From: Actinernus sp. WN-2022
Taxonomy: Eukaryota > Cnidaria > Anthozoa > Actiniaria > Actinernidae
Assembly (NCBI GenBank): GCA_030867875.1
Contig: JAOWCC010001634.1
Location: 56,023,352 to 56,087,351, forward strand
Reading direction: 5' to 3'
DNA: 64,000 nucleotides
Shown: in pieces, positions 36,101 to 40,210 of the stretch
Layout of the letters: every line of letters begins with the position of its first letter
Numbering within the stretch: the first letter of the stretch is position 1
Position numbers and translations under genes: made by a program
The notes under the pieces: model-generated
What the model was told of the DNA's origin: nothing
What the model saw: the letters and a program-made list of their open reading frames with translations, nothing else
Databases searched by the model: none

Positions 36101-36919
36101 GGTGTTCAACACGTCTGTCTATTGTACAGAGGTATTCAACACGTCTATCTATTGTACAGAGGTATTCAAATAGATAGACGGCGGCTAAGATTTAAGTTTC
36201 GTTTAAAAAAAATTCCCAATGAGTTGTCTCTGTTCTTTTCGTGTGTGTGTGTGTGTGTGTCATTCAGTGTAAGACTCGTGGGCTGCCTATGTTGTAGTAA
36301 TACGATGTAAGTGGCTTCTTTGACATTTGCGCATTTCCAACGCCAACTTCTATTTGTCAGTTGATTATTCAGTTTGGGTAAAAATTATAATTAAATCAAT
36401 AAAACGGACATTACATTGCTGACGGAACAGATGTGAAGACGCAAGCAGACTGCTGTGGTGAGATGTATTCACTTTGCCAAGAATGTTCGGTTTTTCGCCA
36501 AAGAAGTAGTAATTTCACGTTCTTGCCGGTGTACCGGCAATAGACCCTTTACACGATGACGTCAATGGATTACAACTACTAGAATCGTTTCGAATTAGTT
36601 TTCTTATTCAGATTTTGAAACTCCTGAGAATATCAAGACAATGGTCTAAATAAAAATAACGAAAGTGTCATAGTCATAGTGTAAGTGGCTTATTAATCTA
36701 TAGTCGGCAGATCATTCTTGAGCCGCGGTGTATTAATTCAGTTGTAAGGATCTGTAGTCAGATAATGTCTGAGCCGCGGTGTATTAATTCAGCTGTATTC
36801 GGTCTCAGGTGTTCTTGGAGTTTGCTCGGGATCAGGATGACGATCGAACTGGTGCGAAGGACAAGGAAAGAGAAGAGCGCTTGTCGAAGTCACCGAGTAA
36901 CGAATTGCCTCCTGTTTGA
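126..36919 (+). CDS. ABCA-subfamily ABC transporter, C-terminal 1,217 residues in 22 exons (5' end outside window)
   Basis: Joined exons: 126-181, 6650-6829, 6961-7187, 8922-9060, 9224-9314, 16776-16915, 17458-17804, 20007-20381, 20559-20834, 21671-21955, 23259-23396, 24165-24272, 26974-27068, 27274-27430, 28186-28353, 28549-28721, 28789-28864, 29730-29824, 30790-30906, 33164-33408, 35623-35678, 36809-36919. They sum to 3,655 nt and stay in one frame to a TGA. NBD1 has Walker [10 protein letters not shown], signature LSGGQKRK, Walker [13 protein letters not shown] and H-loop [10 protein letters not shown] second transmembrane domain with a large extracellular loop follows. NBD2 has [30 protein letters not shown] and TTHSMEEAD. 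The C-terminus carries the family motif [18 protein letters not shown]. Both ATPase sites look intact. ABCA proteins are full-length lipid or sterol transporters of plasma or vesicle membranes; the substrate here cannot be read from sequence. Family length is about 1,600-2,200 residues, so TMD1 is upstream. Pieces of the NBD2 tail resemble ABCA5 from memory, but the paralogue is unsettled. Confidence 0.93.
281..480. repeat. Dispersed repeat family A, copy 1
   Basis: Resembles the sequence flanking the foldback element at 10423-10453 and 16004-16145 (shared CTTTCAAAAC, TGATAAAAAAAC, GGTCGAATGGAAAA words). The class is not identified. Confidence 0.5.
632..802. mobile_element. Short MITE with about 40-bp inverted ends
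   Basis: Arms at about 634-680 and 757-800 are inverted copies (key core GTAGGACGACACGAATT). The loop is a TATTG/TATTC-type low-complexity repeat. No coding capacity. Confidence 0.7.
1009..1192. mobile_element. Hairpin MITE (family also at 24590-24695)
   Basis: Inverted arms AAAGAAGCCTTAGCTATG and its near complement at the right end, with an inner hairpin around CATTTGAGAACA. The adjoining 1240-1331 stretch is matched in inverse orientation at 24590-24660, so the element may extend to 1331. Confidence 0.65.
1332..1446 (-). repeat. 3' LTR of the Gypsy-type element
   Basis: Aligns as a direct repeat with 6385-6513, with a few small gaps. The polypurine tract abuts it at 1447-1457. Confidence 0.75.
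1541..2173 (-). pseudogene. Retroelement integrase C-terminal region
   Basis: 210-codon minus frame. It starts [10 protein letters not shown] and includes [20 protein letters not shown] and SVLVRQ, the Gypsy integrase C-terminal barrel. A low-complexity charged tail follows. Confidence 0.65.
2290..2470 (-). pseudogene. Retroelement integrase core remnant
   Basis: Minus-strand translation gives [18 protein letters not shown], then [16 protein letters not shown], the D and E portions of the DDE core. It is separated from the zinc finger by the inserted block at about 2471-3203. Confidence 0.75.
2471..2904. other. Unassigned AT-rich insert beside the SINE
   Basis: Separates integrase pieces of the Gypsy-type element. 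AT-rich with (TAAT)n-like words. No ORF or clear repeat ends seen. Confidence 0.4.
2905..3203 (-). mobile_element. tRNA-derived SINE with (ATT)n tail
   Basis: Minus-strand head at 3203 reads CCTCCCGGTTAGCTCAGT (A box), then GGTTCAAACCC (B box). A roughly 160-bp unrelated body follows and ends in (ATT)n at 2907-2957. A truncated second copy of the head lies at 29844-29935. Confidence 0.85.
3330..3813 (-). pseudogene. Retroelement integrase N-terminal region, frame-broken
   Basis: Two overlapping minus frames. One ends [18 protein letters not shown]; the other has [17 protein letters not shown], the H-x3-H half of the integrase zinc finger. Confidence 0.7.
3952..4188 (-). pseudogene. Retroelement RT C-terminus / RNase H connection
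   Basis: Encodes [19 protein letters not shown] and later [12 protein letters not shown], the RT thumb and connection of Gypsy elements. It continues the RT after the LINE insertion. Confidence 0.7.
4189..4790 (-). mobile_element. LINE 3' end nested in the Gypsy-type element
   Basis: Minus-strand translation near 4450-4560 reads [18 protein letters not shown] and [15 protein letters not shown], then stop, the usual non-LTR ORF2 C-terminus. The 3' end has an (ATTGA)n tail at about 4187-4204. 5' truncated; CR1/L2-like type inferred. Confidence 0.75.
4786..5274 (-). pseudogene. Retroelement reverse transcriptase fragment
   Basis: 162 codons with Gypsy-type RT blocks: [29 protein letters not shown] and [16 protein letters not shown]. 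It is cut at AAEVFNV by a LINE insertion, so the YxDD motif is not seen here. Confidence 0.85.
5481..5666 (-). pseudogene. Retroelement aspartic protease remnant
   Basis: Contains [12 protein letters not shown], a degraded form of the LDTGADVTVL active site in which the catalytic DTG is lost. It follows gag in the expected order. Confidence 0.6.
5684..6103 (-). pseudogene. Retroelement gag fragment with zinc knuckles
   Basis: Minus-strand frame of 139 codons. It has a double Cys/His motif (CARCGSGAH, then [20 protein letters not shown]) of the retrotransposon nucleocapsid type, preceded by a charged helix-rich part. The last expected knuckle Cys is replaced by Gly. Only the C-terminal part of gag remains. 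Confidence 0.75.
6385..6513 (-). repeat. 5' LTR of the Gypsy-type element
   Basis: Direct repeat of 1332-1446. The tRNA-Ser-like primer site follows within about 3 bases on the minus strand (near 6370-6382). Confidence 0.75.
6650..6829 (+). CDS. ABCA exon: NBD1 Walker A
   Basis: Acceptor TTGGCAG, donor ATAG|GTAATT. Encodes [18 protein letters not shown] followed by AGKTT, the Walker A loop, then the helix up to the Q-loop. Confidence 0.95.
6961..7187 (+). CDS. ABCA exon: NBD1 Q-loop and signature
   Basis: Acceptor GATCTGCAG, donor AAG|GTACAG. Starts with [15 protein letters not shown] (Q-loop) and contains LSGGQKRK, the ABC signature of NBD1. Confidence 0.95.
7275..8450 (+). mobile_element. 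CR1/L2-like LINE fragment in ABCA intron 3
   Basis: Three plus-strand frames broken by shifts and stops. They read [34 protein letters not shown] and [14 protein letters not shown], then [18 protein letters not shown], then [11 protein letters not shown] near 8408. These are RT blocks 1-5 of a non-LTR retrotransposon. Both ends are missing. Same strand as ABCA. Confidence 0.85.
8451..8921. other. Intron remainder
   Basis: AT-rich, with an imperfect GATGAT run near 8560-8590. Nothing else recognised before the acceptor at 8920. Confidence 0.4.
8922..9060 (+). CDS. ABCA exon: NBD1 Walker B, D-loop and H-loop
   Basis: Acceptor TTTTTTTTCAG, donor GCAG|GTAAGT. Encodes [17 protein letters not shown] and then [12 protein letters not shown]. 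The preceding 1.7-kb intron carries a LINE fragment. Confidence 0.95.
9224..9314 (+). CDS. ABCA exon: end of NBD1
   Basis: Acceptor TTCACAG, donor CTCAA|GTAAGT. Encodes [15 protein letters not shown], then [15 protein letters not shown], the standard strand-turn after the ABCA H-loop. The following intron is 7.46 kb and almost wholly transposon-derived. Confidence 0.92.
9355..9470. repeat. 11-bp GCATGCATGTA minisatellite
   Basis: About ten copies of an 11-bp unit built on the palindrome GCATGC. Related GCATGC words continue to 9650. It begins 41 bp after a splice donor. Confidence 0.9.
10260..10385. repeat. Short tandem repeat with TTTTGCCGTGA core
   Basis: About seven TTTTGCCGTGA(T/C) words at 15-20-bp spacing. 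This copy group lies in family A-like sequence left of the foldback element. Confidence 0.6.
11530..13395. repeat. Core array of about 155-bp hairpin units in the foldback element
   Basis: Units contain CCCTTTTGTCGCC and its complement around a T/A-rich loop, so each unit can fold. They are joined by a directional linker (CGGAGATAACTCTATCCG). About eight linkers face one way (11.66-12.80 kb) and about three the other (12.90-13.26 kb). A 623-bp four-unit block is present twice in the left half. All long ORFs here are repeat translations. Confidence 0.9.
13753..14346. mobile_element. TTAA-flanked MITE nested in the foldback arm
   Basis: 594 bp with TTAA on both sides (13749-13752, 14347-14350) and ends AGTGCC...GGCACT. 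Removing it restores the arm sequence that pairs with 11160-11190. It has an inner inverted repeat (about 13907-13986 versus 14121-14205). TTAA targets suggest piggyBac-type mobilisation, which is inferred. Confidence 0.8.
14962..15561 (-). CDS. Unidentified 199-residue protein carried by the foldback element
   Basis: Intact minus-strand ORF, ATG to TGA-type stop, in a segment found only in the right arm. The N-terminal third has a Cys/His cluster, [16 protein letters not shown], that could bind zinc. The rest is mixed helix-rich sequence with several Trp and aromatic residues ([24 protein letters not shown]). No transmembrane segment, no DDE or helicase motif, no signal peptide. I do not recognise a characterised family. 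An unspliced reading frame in a transposon suggests element cargo or a non-catalytic accessory protein. An AATAAA lies just past the stop on this strand only weakly. Function unknown. Confidence 0.5.
   Translation of the reverse strand: MEGVQGKTITVDEVEHVERNRAFHGISSIIHLVYAALCQEPIYVERERQCYGCETNHPSQRQHDCLMLSEEESWNLIYDNAKDEVKPERVWEIVNAVCYMLNIEIHRSWKVYLSELYKLPWTTVYLLNIQFSNNGSSIIDQVLEVVRREIHPLNDNEQHGFASRYSVSVPEQFFRKYEELMQIDSLCNAFSEQIFRKDD
16004..16145. repeat. Dispersed repeat family A, copy 2 (right part)
   Basis: Continues the family A copy interrupted by the foldback element; compare 340-480. Its left part is at 10423-10453. Confidence 0.5.
16502..16675 (+). CDS. Small ORF with coiled-coil character, possible LINE ORF1 start
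   Basis: 57 codons, [17 protein letters not shown] then heptad-like [18 protein letters not shown], ending in a Cys/His-rich tail at GCATGC repeats. Coiled-coil starts like this occur in non-LTR ORF1 proteins. It lies in a transposon-filled intron, so a host role is unlikely. Confidence 0.3.
   Translation: MSGTALEARLTNIEKILTDLNESISAKLLAVENKLCKMITHRSHCHYDACGCVWHAC
16776..16915 (+). CDS. ABCA exon: regulatory region after NBD1, part 1
   Basis: Acceptor CACTGCCAG, donor TCTG|GTATGT. Encodes [17 protein letters not shown] and then a segment ending [12 protein letters not shown], matching the ABCA post-NBD1 domain. Confidence 0.88.
16916..17457. other. Intron 6, nothing recognised
   Basis: AT-rich intron between exons at 16915 and 17458. 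No repeat or ORF of note. Confidence 0.5.
17458..17804 (+). CDS. ABCA exon: regulatory region and cytoplasmic linker
   Basis: Acceptor GTTCAAG, donor AGG|GTATGT. Encodes [11 protein letters not shown], then [17 protein letters not shown], the family motif closing the first half. A Ser-, Asn- and Glu-rich linker follows, ending [11 protein letters not shown] before the first helix of TMD2. Confidence 0.93.
18142..18237 (+). repeat. 21-bp minisatellite (GTGTAAAATGGCATAGGAGG)
   Basis: Four to five copies in intron 7. Confidence 0.8.
18410..18963. mobile_element. TTAA-flanked hairpin MITE
   Basis: 554 bp, TTAA on both sides (18406-18409, 18964-18967), ends AGTGCCTATGAAGTGA and its complement. 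The arms pair over most of the element. It shares the AGTGCC tip and TTAA target with the MITE at 13753, so both probably used one transposase. Confidence 0.85.
18968..19832. other. Intron 7, central part
   Basis: No gene or clear repeat seen. AT-rich unique-looking sequence. Confidence 0.4.
19833..19946. mobile_element. 114-bp MITE, hAT-like ends
   Basis: Ends CCAGGGGCCAATTCA and TGAATTGGCCCCTGG are inverted copies. CAGGGGCC tips are usual for hAT-type MITEs. Confidence 0.75.
20007..20381 (+). CDS. ABCA exon: first TMD2 helix and extracellular loop
   Basis: Acceptor TTTATCAG, donor AAG|GTAAAA. Opens [17 protein letters not shown] and continues into a hydrophobic helix ([15 protein letters not shown]). 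The large soluble loop contains two Cys and potential N-glycosylation sites (NST, NQS, NMS). Confidence 0.93.
20559..20834 (+). CDS. ABCA exon: end of extracellular loop and next TMD2 helix
   Basis: Acceptor TTTTTTTCAG, donor CAG|GTATGA. Encodes [16 protein letters not shown] and later a hydrophobic helix [18 protein letters not shown] ending in DVVQQRQ. A 91-bp tandem array fills the next intron. Confidence 0.93.
20853..21655 (+). repeat. 91-bp minisatellite filling ABCA intron 9
   Basis: About nine units with start words GCTAATCAAGTTACTAG at 91-bp steps (20856, 20947, 21038...). An inner 19-bp repeat GTCTTTACATCCTAATAC varies from one to three copies per unit. It starts about 20 bp after the donor and stops 15 bp before the next acceptor, so it is nearly the whole intron. 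Confidence 0.95.
21671..21955 (+). CDS. ABCA exon: TMD2 helices
   Basis: Acceptor TATCCACAG, donor TTT|GTAAGT. Begins [18 protein letters not shown], which matches the cytoplasmic coupling region of ABCA proteins. Two strongly hydrophobic segments follow, beginning [12 protein letters not shown] and [14 protein letters not shown]. Confidence 0.94.
22254..22770 (+). repeat. 87-bp minisatellite, six copies
   Basis: Units start GTGATACGGACTGCTATT at 22267, 22354, 22441 and so on. It includes the small palindrome ACTGCATGCCGTGCAGT. In ABCA intron 10. Confidence 0.95.
22787..22939. mobile_element. 153-bp MITE with 52-bp inverted ends
   Basis: TAGAGGTTTTGCACCACC at the left pairs with the right end almost perfectly over 52 bp. 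Immediately follows the 87-bp array. Confidence 0.85.
23014..23055 (-). repeat. tRNA-like fragment
   Basis: Minus strand reads GGCTAGCTCAGTGGTAGAG, a tRNA A-box region, with no full cloverleaf. Probably a SINE or tRNA pseudogene remnant. Confidence 0.4.
23259..23396 (+). CDS. ABCA exon: TMD2 segment
   Basis: Acceptor TGTTTTCAG, donor AGG|GTGAGA. A 46-codon exon: [17 protein letters not shown], then [18 protein letters not shown], a family-typical ALDP-type motif. Confidence 0.93.
23690..23970 (+). repeat. Compound minisatellite, 52-bp x3 then 39-bp x4
   Basis: Both unit types share GTGTTTCAGTAGTGTTTG and CAGCGGTATT. The shorter unit looks derived by loss of part of the longer one. The frames are open on both strands only because of periodicity. 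Confidence 0.9.
24165..24272 (+). CDS. ABCA exon: TMD2, last extracellular segment
   Basis: Acceptor TCGGTAG, donor GCG|GTAGGA. Encodes [14 protein letters not shown], then [15 protein letters not shown]. Reading on past the donor stays open for 32 codons, but splicing to 26974 gives [11 protein letters not shown], which fits the family better. Confidence 0.85.
24590..24695. mobile_element. Second copy of the 1009-1331 MITE family (partial)
   Basis: Shares CTCTGATTGGCTAAAAAG and AGCTAAGGCTTCTTTAT with the first copy, in reverse order and orientation. Confidence 0.6.
24993..25187 (-). CDS. Unassigned 64-codon ORF in ABCA intron 12
   Basis: Minus-strand frame [18 protein letters not shown], then [19 protein letters not shown]. 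Its amino-acid balance is protein-like. No family recognised, no splice partner seen. Probably a mobile-element remnant. Confidence 0.25.
   Translation of the reverse strand: MVISLAGVRYEIYATDLPDVRRHACRLLNYKDGGRFVEIIAEDVNNLNEQQENDHSSQKKENTI
25299..25462. mobile_element. Hairpin MITE
   Basis: About 70-bp inverted arms sharing AAATTTAGAAATATGCAT and CTTCAGGAGGGA, separated by a short AT loop. Confidence 0.75.
25841..25970 (+). repeat. Local direct duplication
   Basis: About 60-bp segment around CCGAATATTGATTAAAT, repeated twice in tandem with divergence. Confidence 0.65.
26050..26725. mobile_element. Inverted-repeat element
   Basis: Ends at 26056-26103 and 26688-26722 pair (ATACCATG, TATTAGTGATT). 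An inner hairpin AGAGATTTCAAAATTACT is at 26211-26268. No convincing ORF. Confidence 0.6.
26974..27068 (+). CDS. ABCA exon: last TMD2 helix
   Basis: Acceptor GTCAACAG, donor ATCAG|GTAAAA. Encodes [17 protein letters not shown] and a short cytoplasmic stretch. The next intron is only 205 bp and contains a 36-base poly-C run. Confidence 0.85.
27145..27180 (+). repeat. 36-base poly-C run in a 205-bp intron
   Basis: Uninterrupted C tract between exons ending 27068 and starting 27274. Its length may be an assembly estimate. Confidence 0.9.
27274..27430 (+). CDS. ABCA exon: acidic linker to NBD2
   Basis: Acceptor TTCTTACAG, donor AAG|GTAATG. Encodes a basic then acidic linker ([17 protein letters not shown]), as before NBD2 in ABCA proteins, ending [13 protein letters not shown]. 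The last 39 nt and the donor are the first unit of a 67-bp, 8-copy array. Confidence 0.9.
27392..27927 (+). repeat. 67-bp array spanning an exon/intron junction, 8 copies
   Basis: Copies start at 27392, 27459, 27526, 27593, 27660, 27727, 27794 and 27861 and look identical. Each has 39 exon bases, the donor GTCAAG|GTAATG and 28 intron bases ending CATCAG. Only the first copy is the annotated exon end. Confidence 0.97.
28186..28353 (+). CDS. ABCA exon: NBD2 Walker A
   Basis: Acceptor CATCTGCAG, donor CAT|GTGAGT. Encodes [18 protein letters not shown], then [17 protein letters not shown] (Walker A). Confidence 0.96.
28549..28721 (+). CDS. ABCA exon: NBD2 Q-loop
   Basis: Acceptor ATACACAG, donor CCA|GTAAGC. 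Encodes [17 protein letters not shown], then [18 protein letters not shown] (Q-loop). Confidence 0.95.
28789..28864 (+). CDS. ABCA exon: NBD2 signature
   Basis: Acceptor TTCTTTCAG, donor AAA|GTAGGT. Encodes [18 protein letters not shown] and TKRK. Bases 28801-28864 and the donor are duplicated 202 bp downstream at 29003. Confidence 0.94.
28801..29204 (+). repeat. 202-bp tandem duplication covering exon end, donor and intron
   Basis: 28801-29002 and 29003-29204 differ at few positions. The copied partial exon at 29003-29066 keeps LSGGTKRK and its donor but has no acceptor in front. Confidence 0.95.
29550..29745 (+). repeat. 27-bp array of acceptor copies before an NBD2 exon
   Basis: Acceptor-like TTTGATTTGCAG|CTGAG junctions at 29595, 29622, 29649, 29676, 29703 and the real one at 29730. 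The unit is 9 codons, stop-free and in frame with the exon. A weaker related CAG is near 29558. Confidence 0.95.
29730..29824 (+). CDS. ABCA exon: NBD2 Walker B and D-loop
   Basis: Acceptor GATTTTCAG, donor TATG|GTGAGC. Encodes [18 protein letters not shown] and [14 protein letters not shown]. The start at 29730 joins directly to TKRK of the previous exon, matching the family without insertion. Five further acceptor-like copies lie upstream at 27-bp steps, all in frame. Confidence 0.93.
29844..29935 (+). mobile_element. Truncated tRNA-derived SINE head
   Basis: CCGCCTCCCGGTTAGCTC then GGTTCAAACCCC. Same head as the SINE at 2905-3203, cut about 90 bp in where the 24-bp array starts. Confidence 0.8.
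29951..30382 (+). repeat. 24-bp minisatellite, about 18 copies
   Basis: Unit GTAGTACCGCACCACTGA plus TGCACG. Because 24 is a multiple of 3, four frames stay open for 150-196 codons; these are not genes. Confidence 0.97.
30790..30906 (+). CDS. ABCA exon: NBD2 H-loop
   Basis: Acceptor TTGTCTAG, donor ATGAA|GTGAGT. Encodes [18 protein letters not shown] and [18 protein letters not shown]. Confidence 0.95.
30927..31322. mobile_element. MITE with about 45-bp inverted ends and tRNA-like interior
   Basis: Ends carry TTGAATTAACAACTATCC and its complement. Inside, the minus strand at 31115-31200 has a tRNA-like A box and the B box GAGTTCGAGCCC. Confidence 0.7.
31490..31637. mobile_element. Hairpin MITE
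   Basis: GGAGATACTAAATTTATC near the left pairs with GATAAATTAGTATCTCC at the right, with a further inner stem around TTGATAA. Confidence 0.65.
32081..32452. mobile_element. MITE-like element with an amplified 43-bp core
   Basis: Outer ends AACAATTAGACCTCTCGC and complement. Core of about seven units with CATTCGGCTGCGCCTCGT and ATGGGCTATTGACTCG, each itself partly palindromic. Confidence 0.85.
32451..32730 (+). repeat. 93-bp direct repeat, three copies
   Basis: Unit has CACAAAATTTT, GCGCGCGCTCATTGGC and GATCACGTGACGTGATAG. Confidence 0.9.
32803..32940. mobile_element. Hairpin element
   Basis: AACTATCGGCTAATAGTT and GAAATTTGATGTTCTTAA at the left pair with their complements at the right over about 60 bp; the loop is near 32870. 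Confidence 0.75.
33164..33408 (+). CDS. ABCA exon: region after NBD2
   Basis: Acceptor CGTTTCAG, donor GAAG|GTCAGT. Encodes [18 protein letters not shown] and the C-terminal regulatory fold ending SNTFAALEE. The last 31 exon bases and the donor start a 66-bp array of 25 copies. Confidence 0.93.
33378..35010 (+). repeat. 66-bp array spanning an exon/intron junction, 25 copies
   Basis: Copies step exactly 66 bp from 33378 to 34962, the last partial. Each repeats 31 bases of exon end (GCATTGGAAGAAG) plus donor and 35 intron bases. Two subtypes alternate irregularly: GTCAGTGAAGAT and GTCTGTGAAGGT; the latter adds a second donor-like AAG|GTAAAC. Confidence 0.97.
35011..35622. other. Intron 20 remainder
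   Basis: Contains small inverted words around AAGTCGAACTCGC (35065 and 35125) and a short direct repeat CTCGGG(T/C)TTCCTGTGGCTCA. No gene. Confidence 0.5.
35623..35678 (+). CDS. ABCA penultimate exon
   Basis: Acceptor TTTTTAG, donor CAG|GTGTGT. Encodes [18 protein letters not shown], the conserved ABCA C-terminal motif. A 30-bp array starts about 75 bp downstream. Confidence 0.92.
35752..36172 (+). repeat. 30-bp minisatellite, about 14 copies
   Basis: Unit TGTACAGAGGTGTTCAACAC plus GTCTATCTAT, in intron 21 shortly after the penultimate exon. A (GT)n run follows at 36240-36260. Confidence 0.95.
36809..36919 (+). CDS. ABCA last coding exon
   Basis: Acceptor GGTCTCAG. Encodes [18 protein letters not shown] and an 18-residue charged tail ending ELPPV, then TGA. 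It joins in frame to TLEQ, giving the family motif LEQVFLEFA. Confidence 0.9.
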   Translation: MFLEFARDQDDDRTGAKDKEREERLSKSPSNELPPV

Positions 36920-37070
36920 CGCTGTCGAGTCCCACATGGGTTGAATAGCCTGCTGCAAGTGCCTCCCTTTCCCAGTAGCAACCTAAACGCTGTGCAGGAC
37001 TTTTTTTATTCTTTATTTTATACATTAACGTTGTCATCTTAATAAATAACGTATCAATACTTTTATACGG
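36920..37070 (+). other. Probable ABCA 3' UTR with poly(A) signal
   Basis: Non-coding sequence after the stop. An AATAAA hexamer at 37041-37046 lies 122 bp after the TGA and is the first good poly(A) signal. Cleavage near 37060 is inferred. Confidence 0.5.
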
Positions 37071-37436
37071 TGCCACATGAAGGCATGATGAACTATTTCA
37101 AACACGGATTGGAGTCTTATCAGCCAAAGGTTCCATATATTGAGAAAACAAATGAAACCCGAGAGGCATATAGCCTCGAGGGTTTTATTGTCTTCGAGAT
37201 ATTTGGAATTTTAACGCATATAATGTTACAGTTTTAAATGAAAAGTCGAAGCCATAGGCTTATATGGCAAGGGTCAGTGATAAATACAATATACACACAA
37301 AAACATGCGAATGGCTAAACCGAACATTTACATACGCTTTTTCAAACATGCACATCATTAGCAAGATTGTTTACTGTTGTATGTAAATATTCCATAGATG
37401 GCTCTTGCTTTTTTGCTTGTAGTGATTTCAACTAGT

Positions 37437-37621
37437 CCTCACGTAGTCTCTCTGTTCCGTACACTGGTACGTGGTCTCTCTGTTCCGTACACTGGTCCTC
37501 GCCTGGTCTCTGTGTTCCGTACACTAGTCCTCGCGTGGTCTCTCTGGTCCGTACACTAGTCCTCACGTGGTCTCTCTGTTCCGTACACTAGTCCTCACGT
37601 GGTCTCTCTGTTCCGTACACT
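37437..37621 (+). repeat. Minisatellite of about 33 bp, six copies
   Basis: Unit built from GTGGTCTCTCTGTTCCGT and ACACTAGTCCTC. Downstream of ABCA. Confidence 0.9.
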
Positions 37622-38805
37622 CGAAGGTCGCGCCAAACAGAGTCCAGTACATTGCATGCGCATGTCACAAATGTAACCAGGCCACACCACAAAAATATGG
37701 TTAGGCCTGGCTACATAGCTCGAGATTCTCTCGGGAGAGGGGACACATTAGCTAGTTTTCATACTGGACTTAAGAGCACAATTGAAGATATTAGTAACAA
37801 TGGGGGCGAGGTCGAAGACAGTCACTCCAGAACCAGTATAGGGTAAATCATCAGAACCTGAAGCCGTATACGTTTTTGTTTCAGTAGGAGTTGCTGAACA
37901 GTATGAACAGACTGTGTCAGAATTCTAGTATTATCTGGAATATGAATGGGGTCTGGTATAATATAATTAGCATCAGTGTTAATACTCTGGAGATATTCGT
38001 TTATGTGAGAAGGGTTAACGACAGGCGTGTTACTTCTACCAGTAATACTATTCATAGTAGACCACCATTCTCTTGAACCATAACGTATTTCTTGTTCTCC
38101 TGCTTGACTGCTTTGAGTTGATTAGCCTGTATTCATTTGTTAATTATGAAAGCCATAGAAGAAGAAGTTTATGCTGAGCCAGAGCCCAGAGGTTAACAGT
38201 GCCACAATGTCCGCAATTATCCCATTATTGGTTCTGGTTTTATTTTTTGCTTTCCTTTTCCTTTTTTTCTACGTAAGTAGGCAATTTGAGGGGCGAGTTA
38301 GGCTTTTTTTAAACAATCACAAGAAACGACTTTGAAAAGACAACAGTTAAAATGCAAACCCCTTTTCAGTGAAATATTACATAACAAATAGTTTTATGCG
38401 CTAAATAAAACACTAAAATAAATATAAATATTATTACAGAAACTAGATACATTTTATTCCCTTCATGTAAATGAAGACATGTCTCTGAGGACAAACATTT
38501 GCAATGCATAATACCTCGGATTTATAGTTTATTCGCCTTGAAGAATGTGTTGAGCCGGTGTTGCGTGTGCGGCTCAGCGGTAAGGTCTAGTGTTGGCTTG
38601 GTACACCGTTCACATATTTGTGTCATATTCTAGCATACATTATTTTTAACAATAAATATGAACCAAATCCAAGATGGATACTTACCGGGGAGAATTATAT
38701 TATAATACAATACAGCATGTCAAGATTTTACATCAATATACCAAGGCAGCATTTATACACCAATGTAGTCAAGAGGGCACTTCTTACTTACAACGTTATA
38801 AACTA
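37622..38805. other. Intergenic, no gene recognised
   Basis: AT-rich sequence up to the assembly gap. Short frames only, none with family features. Confidence 0.5.
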
Positions 38806-38905
38806 NNNNNNNNNNNNNNNNNNNNNNNNNNNNNNNNNNNNNNNNNNNNNNNNNNNNNNNNNNNNNNNNNNNNNNNNNNNNNNNNNNNNNNNNNNNNNNN
38901 NNNNN
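38806..38905. other. Assembly gap of 100 N
   Basis: Exactly 100 Ns, the usual placeholder for a gap of unknown size. Confidence 0.99.
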
Positions 38906-39416
38906 CCTCTCGTAGGCGACCACCTGTCTTAAGCGACCACTTACCAAAAGCCCGTTTTGTCTCTCAGTCAAATCACTGCATTGAATACCTCTCGTAAGCG
39001 CCCCCGTCTCGTAAGCGACCGCGACCACCTTTTGGGCTTGGGAGTTGGATTATTCTTTGTTATTTTACCTCCGGTAAGCGACCATACAACTGAAATCGTT
39101 CACACAATCCTCGATTAAAAGGTTTTTCAAGCCATAAACTGTAAATATTTTTTGACACTACCAATCCCCGTTTATCTGTTGAAGTTCATGTTCGCTGAAA
39201 ATTTTAAAGGTTTTGAGGTTGGAGCACTACAAACCCATAATAATAAACTGTAGTGATAAAATATGTTGTTGTATTGATATTTCCTGTCCCTAGAGACCAG
39301 ATATCATATTACTAAAATTTGGACTTCCTGTGGTGGTTACTCTCGTAAGCGACCACCTCTCGTAAGCGACCACTTTTCCAGGTCCCGAGGGTGGTCGCTT
39401 ATGGGAGGTTCAACTG
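38906..39416. mobile_element. Pogo/Tigger-like non-autonomous DNA element, left end in gap
   Basis: Right end on the minus strand reads CAGTTGAACCTCCCATAAG, typical of pogo/Tigger tips. Several CTCGTAAGCGACCACC words repeat at both sides. No transposase frame. Confidence 0.55.
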
Positions 39417-39569
39417 TAGTGGCGACTTCAAATATTAGTGCTAGTGATCATTTTCTGCATCTTCAAGGAGGCTTAAATTTACAACGAAACGCGATTTCCA
39501 CTCGATTTTCGATAACTGGGCATGGGGCGCCGTTCCTGAATTCTTACTCATGTCATGAAGTGACCGAGT

Positions 39570-39825
39570 AGCCCGCTTGCAGGCGGTAGAGGGTGTTTCT
39601 TCGCGCAGAAAATGGAGGAATCATCGAACCGGCCCACCATTTGGCCGAGCGTGAGAACTGGGATCGAATGACAAATGGATGAGGGGTGGGGGAGAACCCA
39701 CCCCGTCCCTCCGATCCCAGGTCTCGATCGCACTACGTGTAACCGTTACATGTAGGATACCGCTTCGATTATCTCGCCGTTTTCTGCGCGAAAAAAAACA
39801 TCCTCTACGTATAGCGCCTGCAACC
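39570..39825. mobile_element. Inverted-repeat MITE
   Basis: CTTGCAGGCGGTAGAGGG and CGCGCAGAAAA at the left pair with the right end near 39780-39822. A CCCACCCC/GGTGGGGG stem sits in the middle. Confidence 0.65.
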
Positions 39826-40210
39826 ACAGGCAGCCCAAGCTAATGATTTTTACAAGGAATGTATGGGAATTTTTAGAAAAAATCTAAAACTGTACTAAAA
39901 TGAGTCAATAAAGTCATAAAATCTCACCTGTGTGTTGTGAAGTTGTTGCTCCTCATCACTGATGTGTATATTTCTGGTTTGAGGCACTTCTGGGCTTTTT
40001 TTTCCTCCCCTATATAAATATTGAGAAGGCAGGAAACACGAGACGCCATTAGTCCACGTGGCGACTCATCGAAGCCTCGTAATTCTTCGAAAATCCAAAC
40101 TTTCAGCATTTTACCTCCAGAAACCCTTTCTTACATTCCTCTAGCACTCATTTAATCGATCCATCGCTTATTTCCTCGCTTTGTAAGTACTCAAATTCGA
40201 CGGTTTCTGC

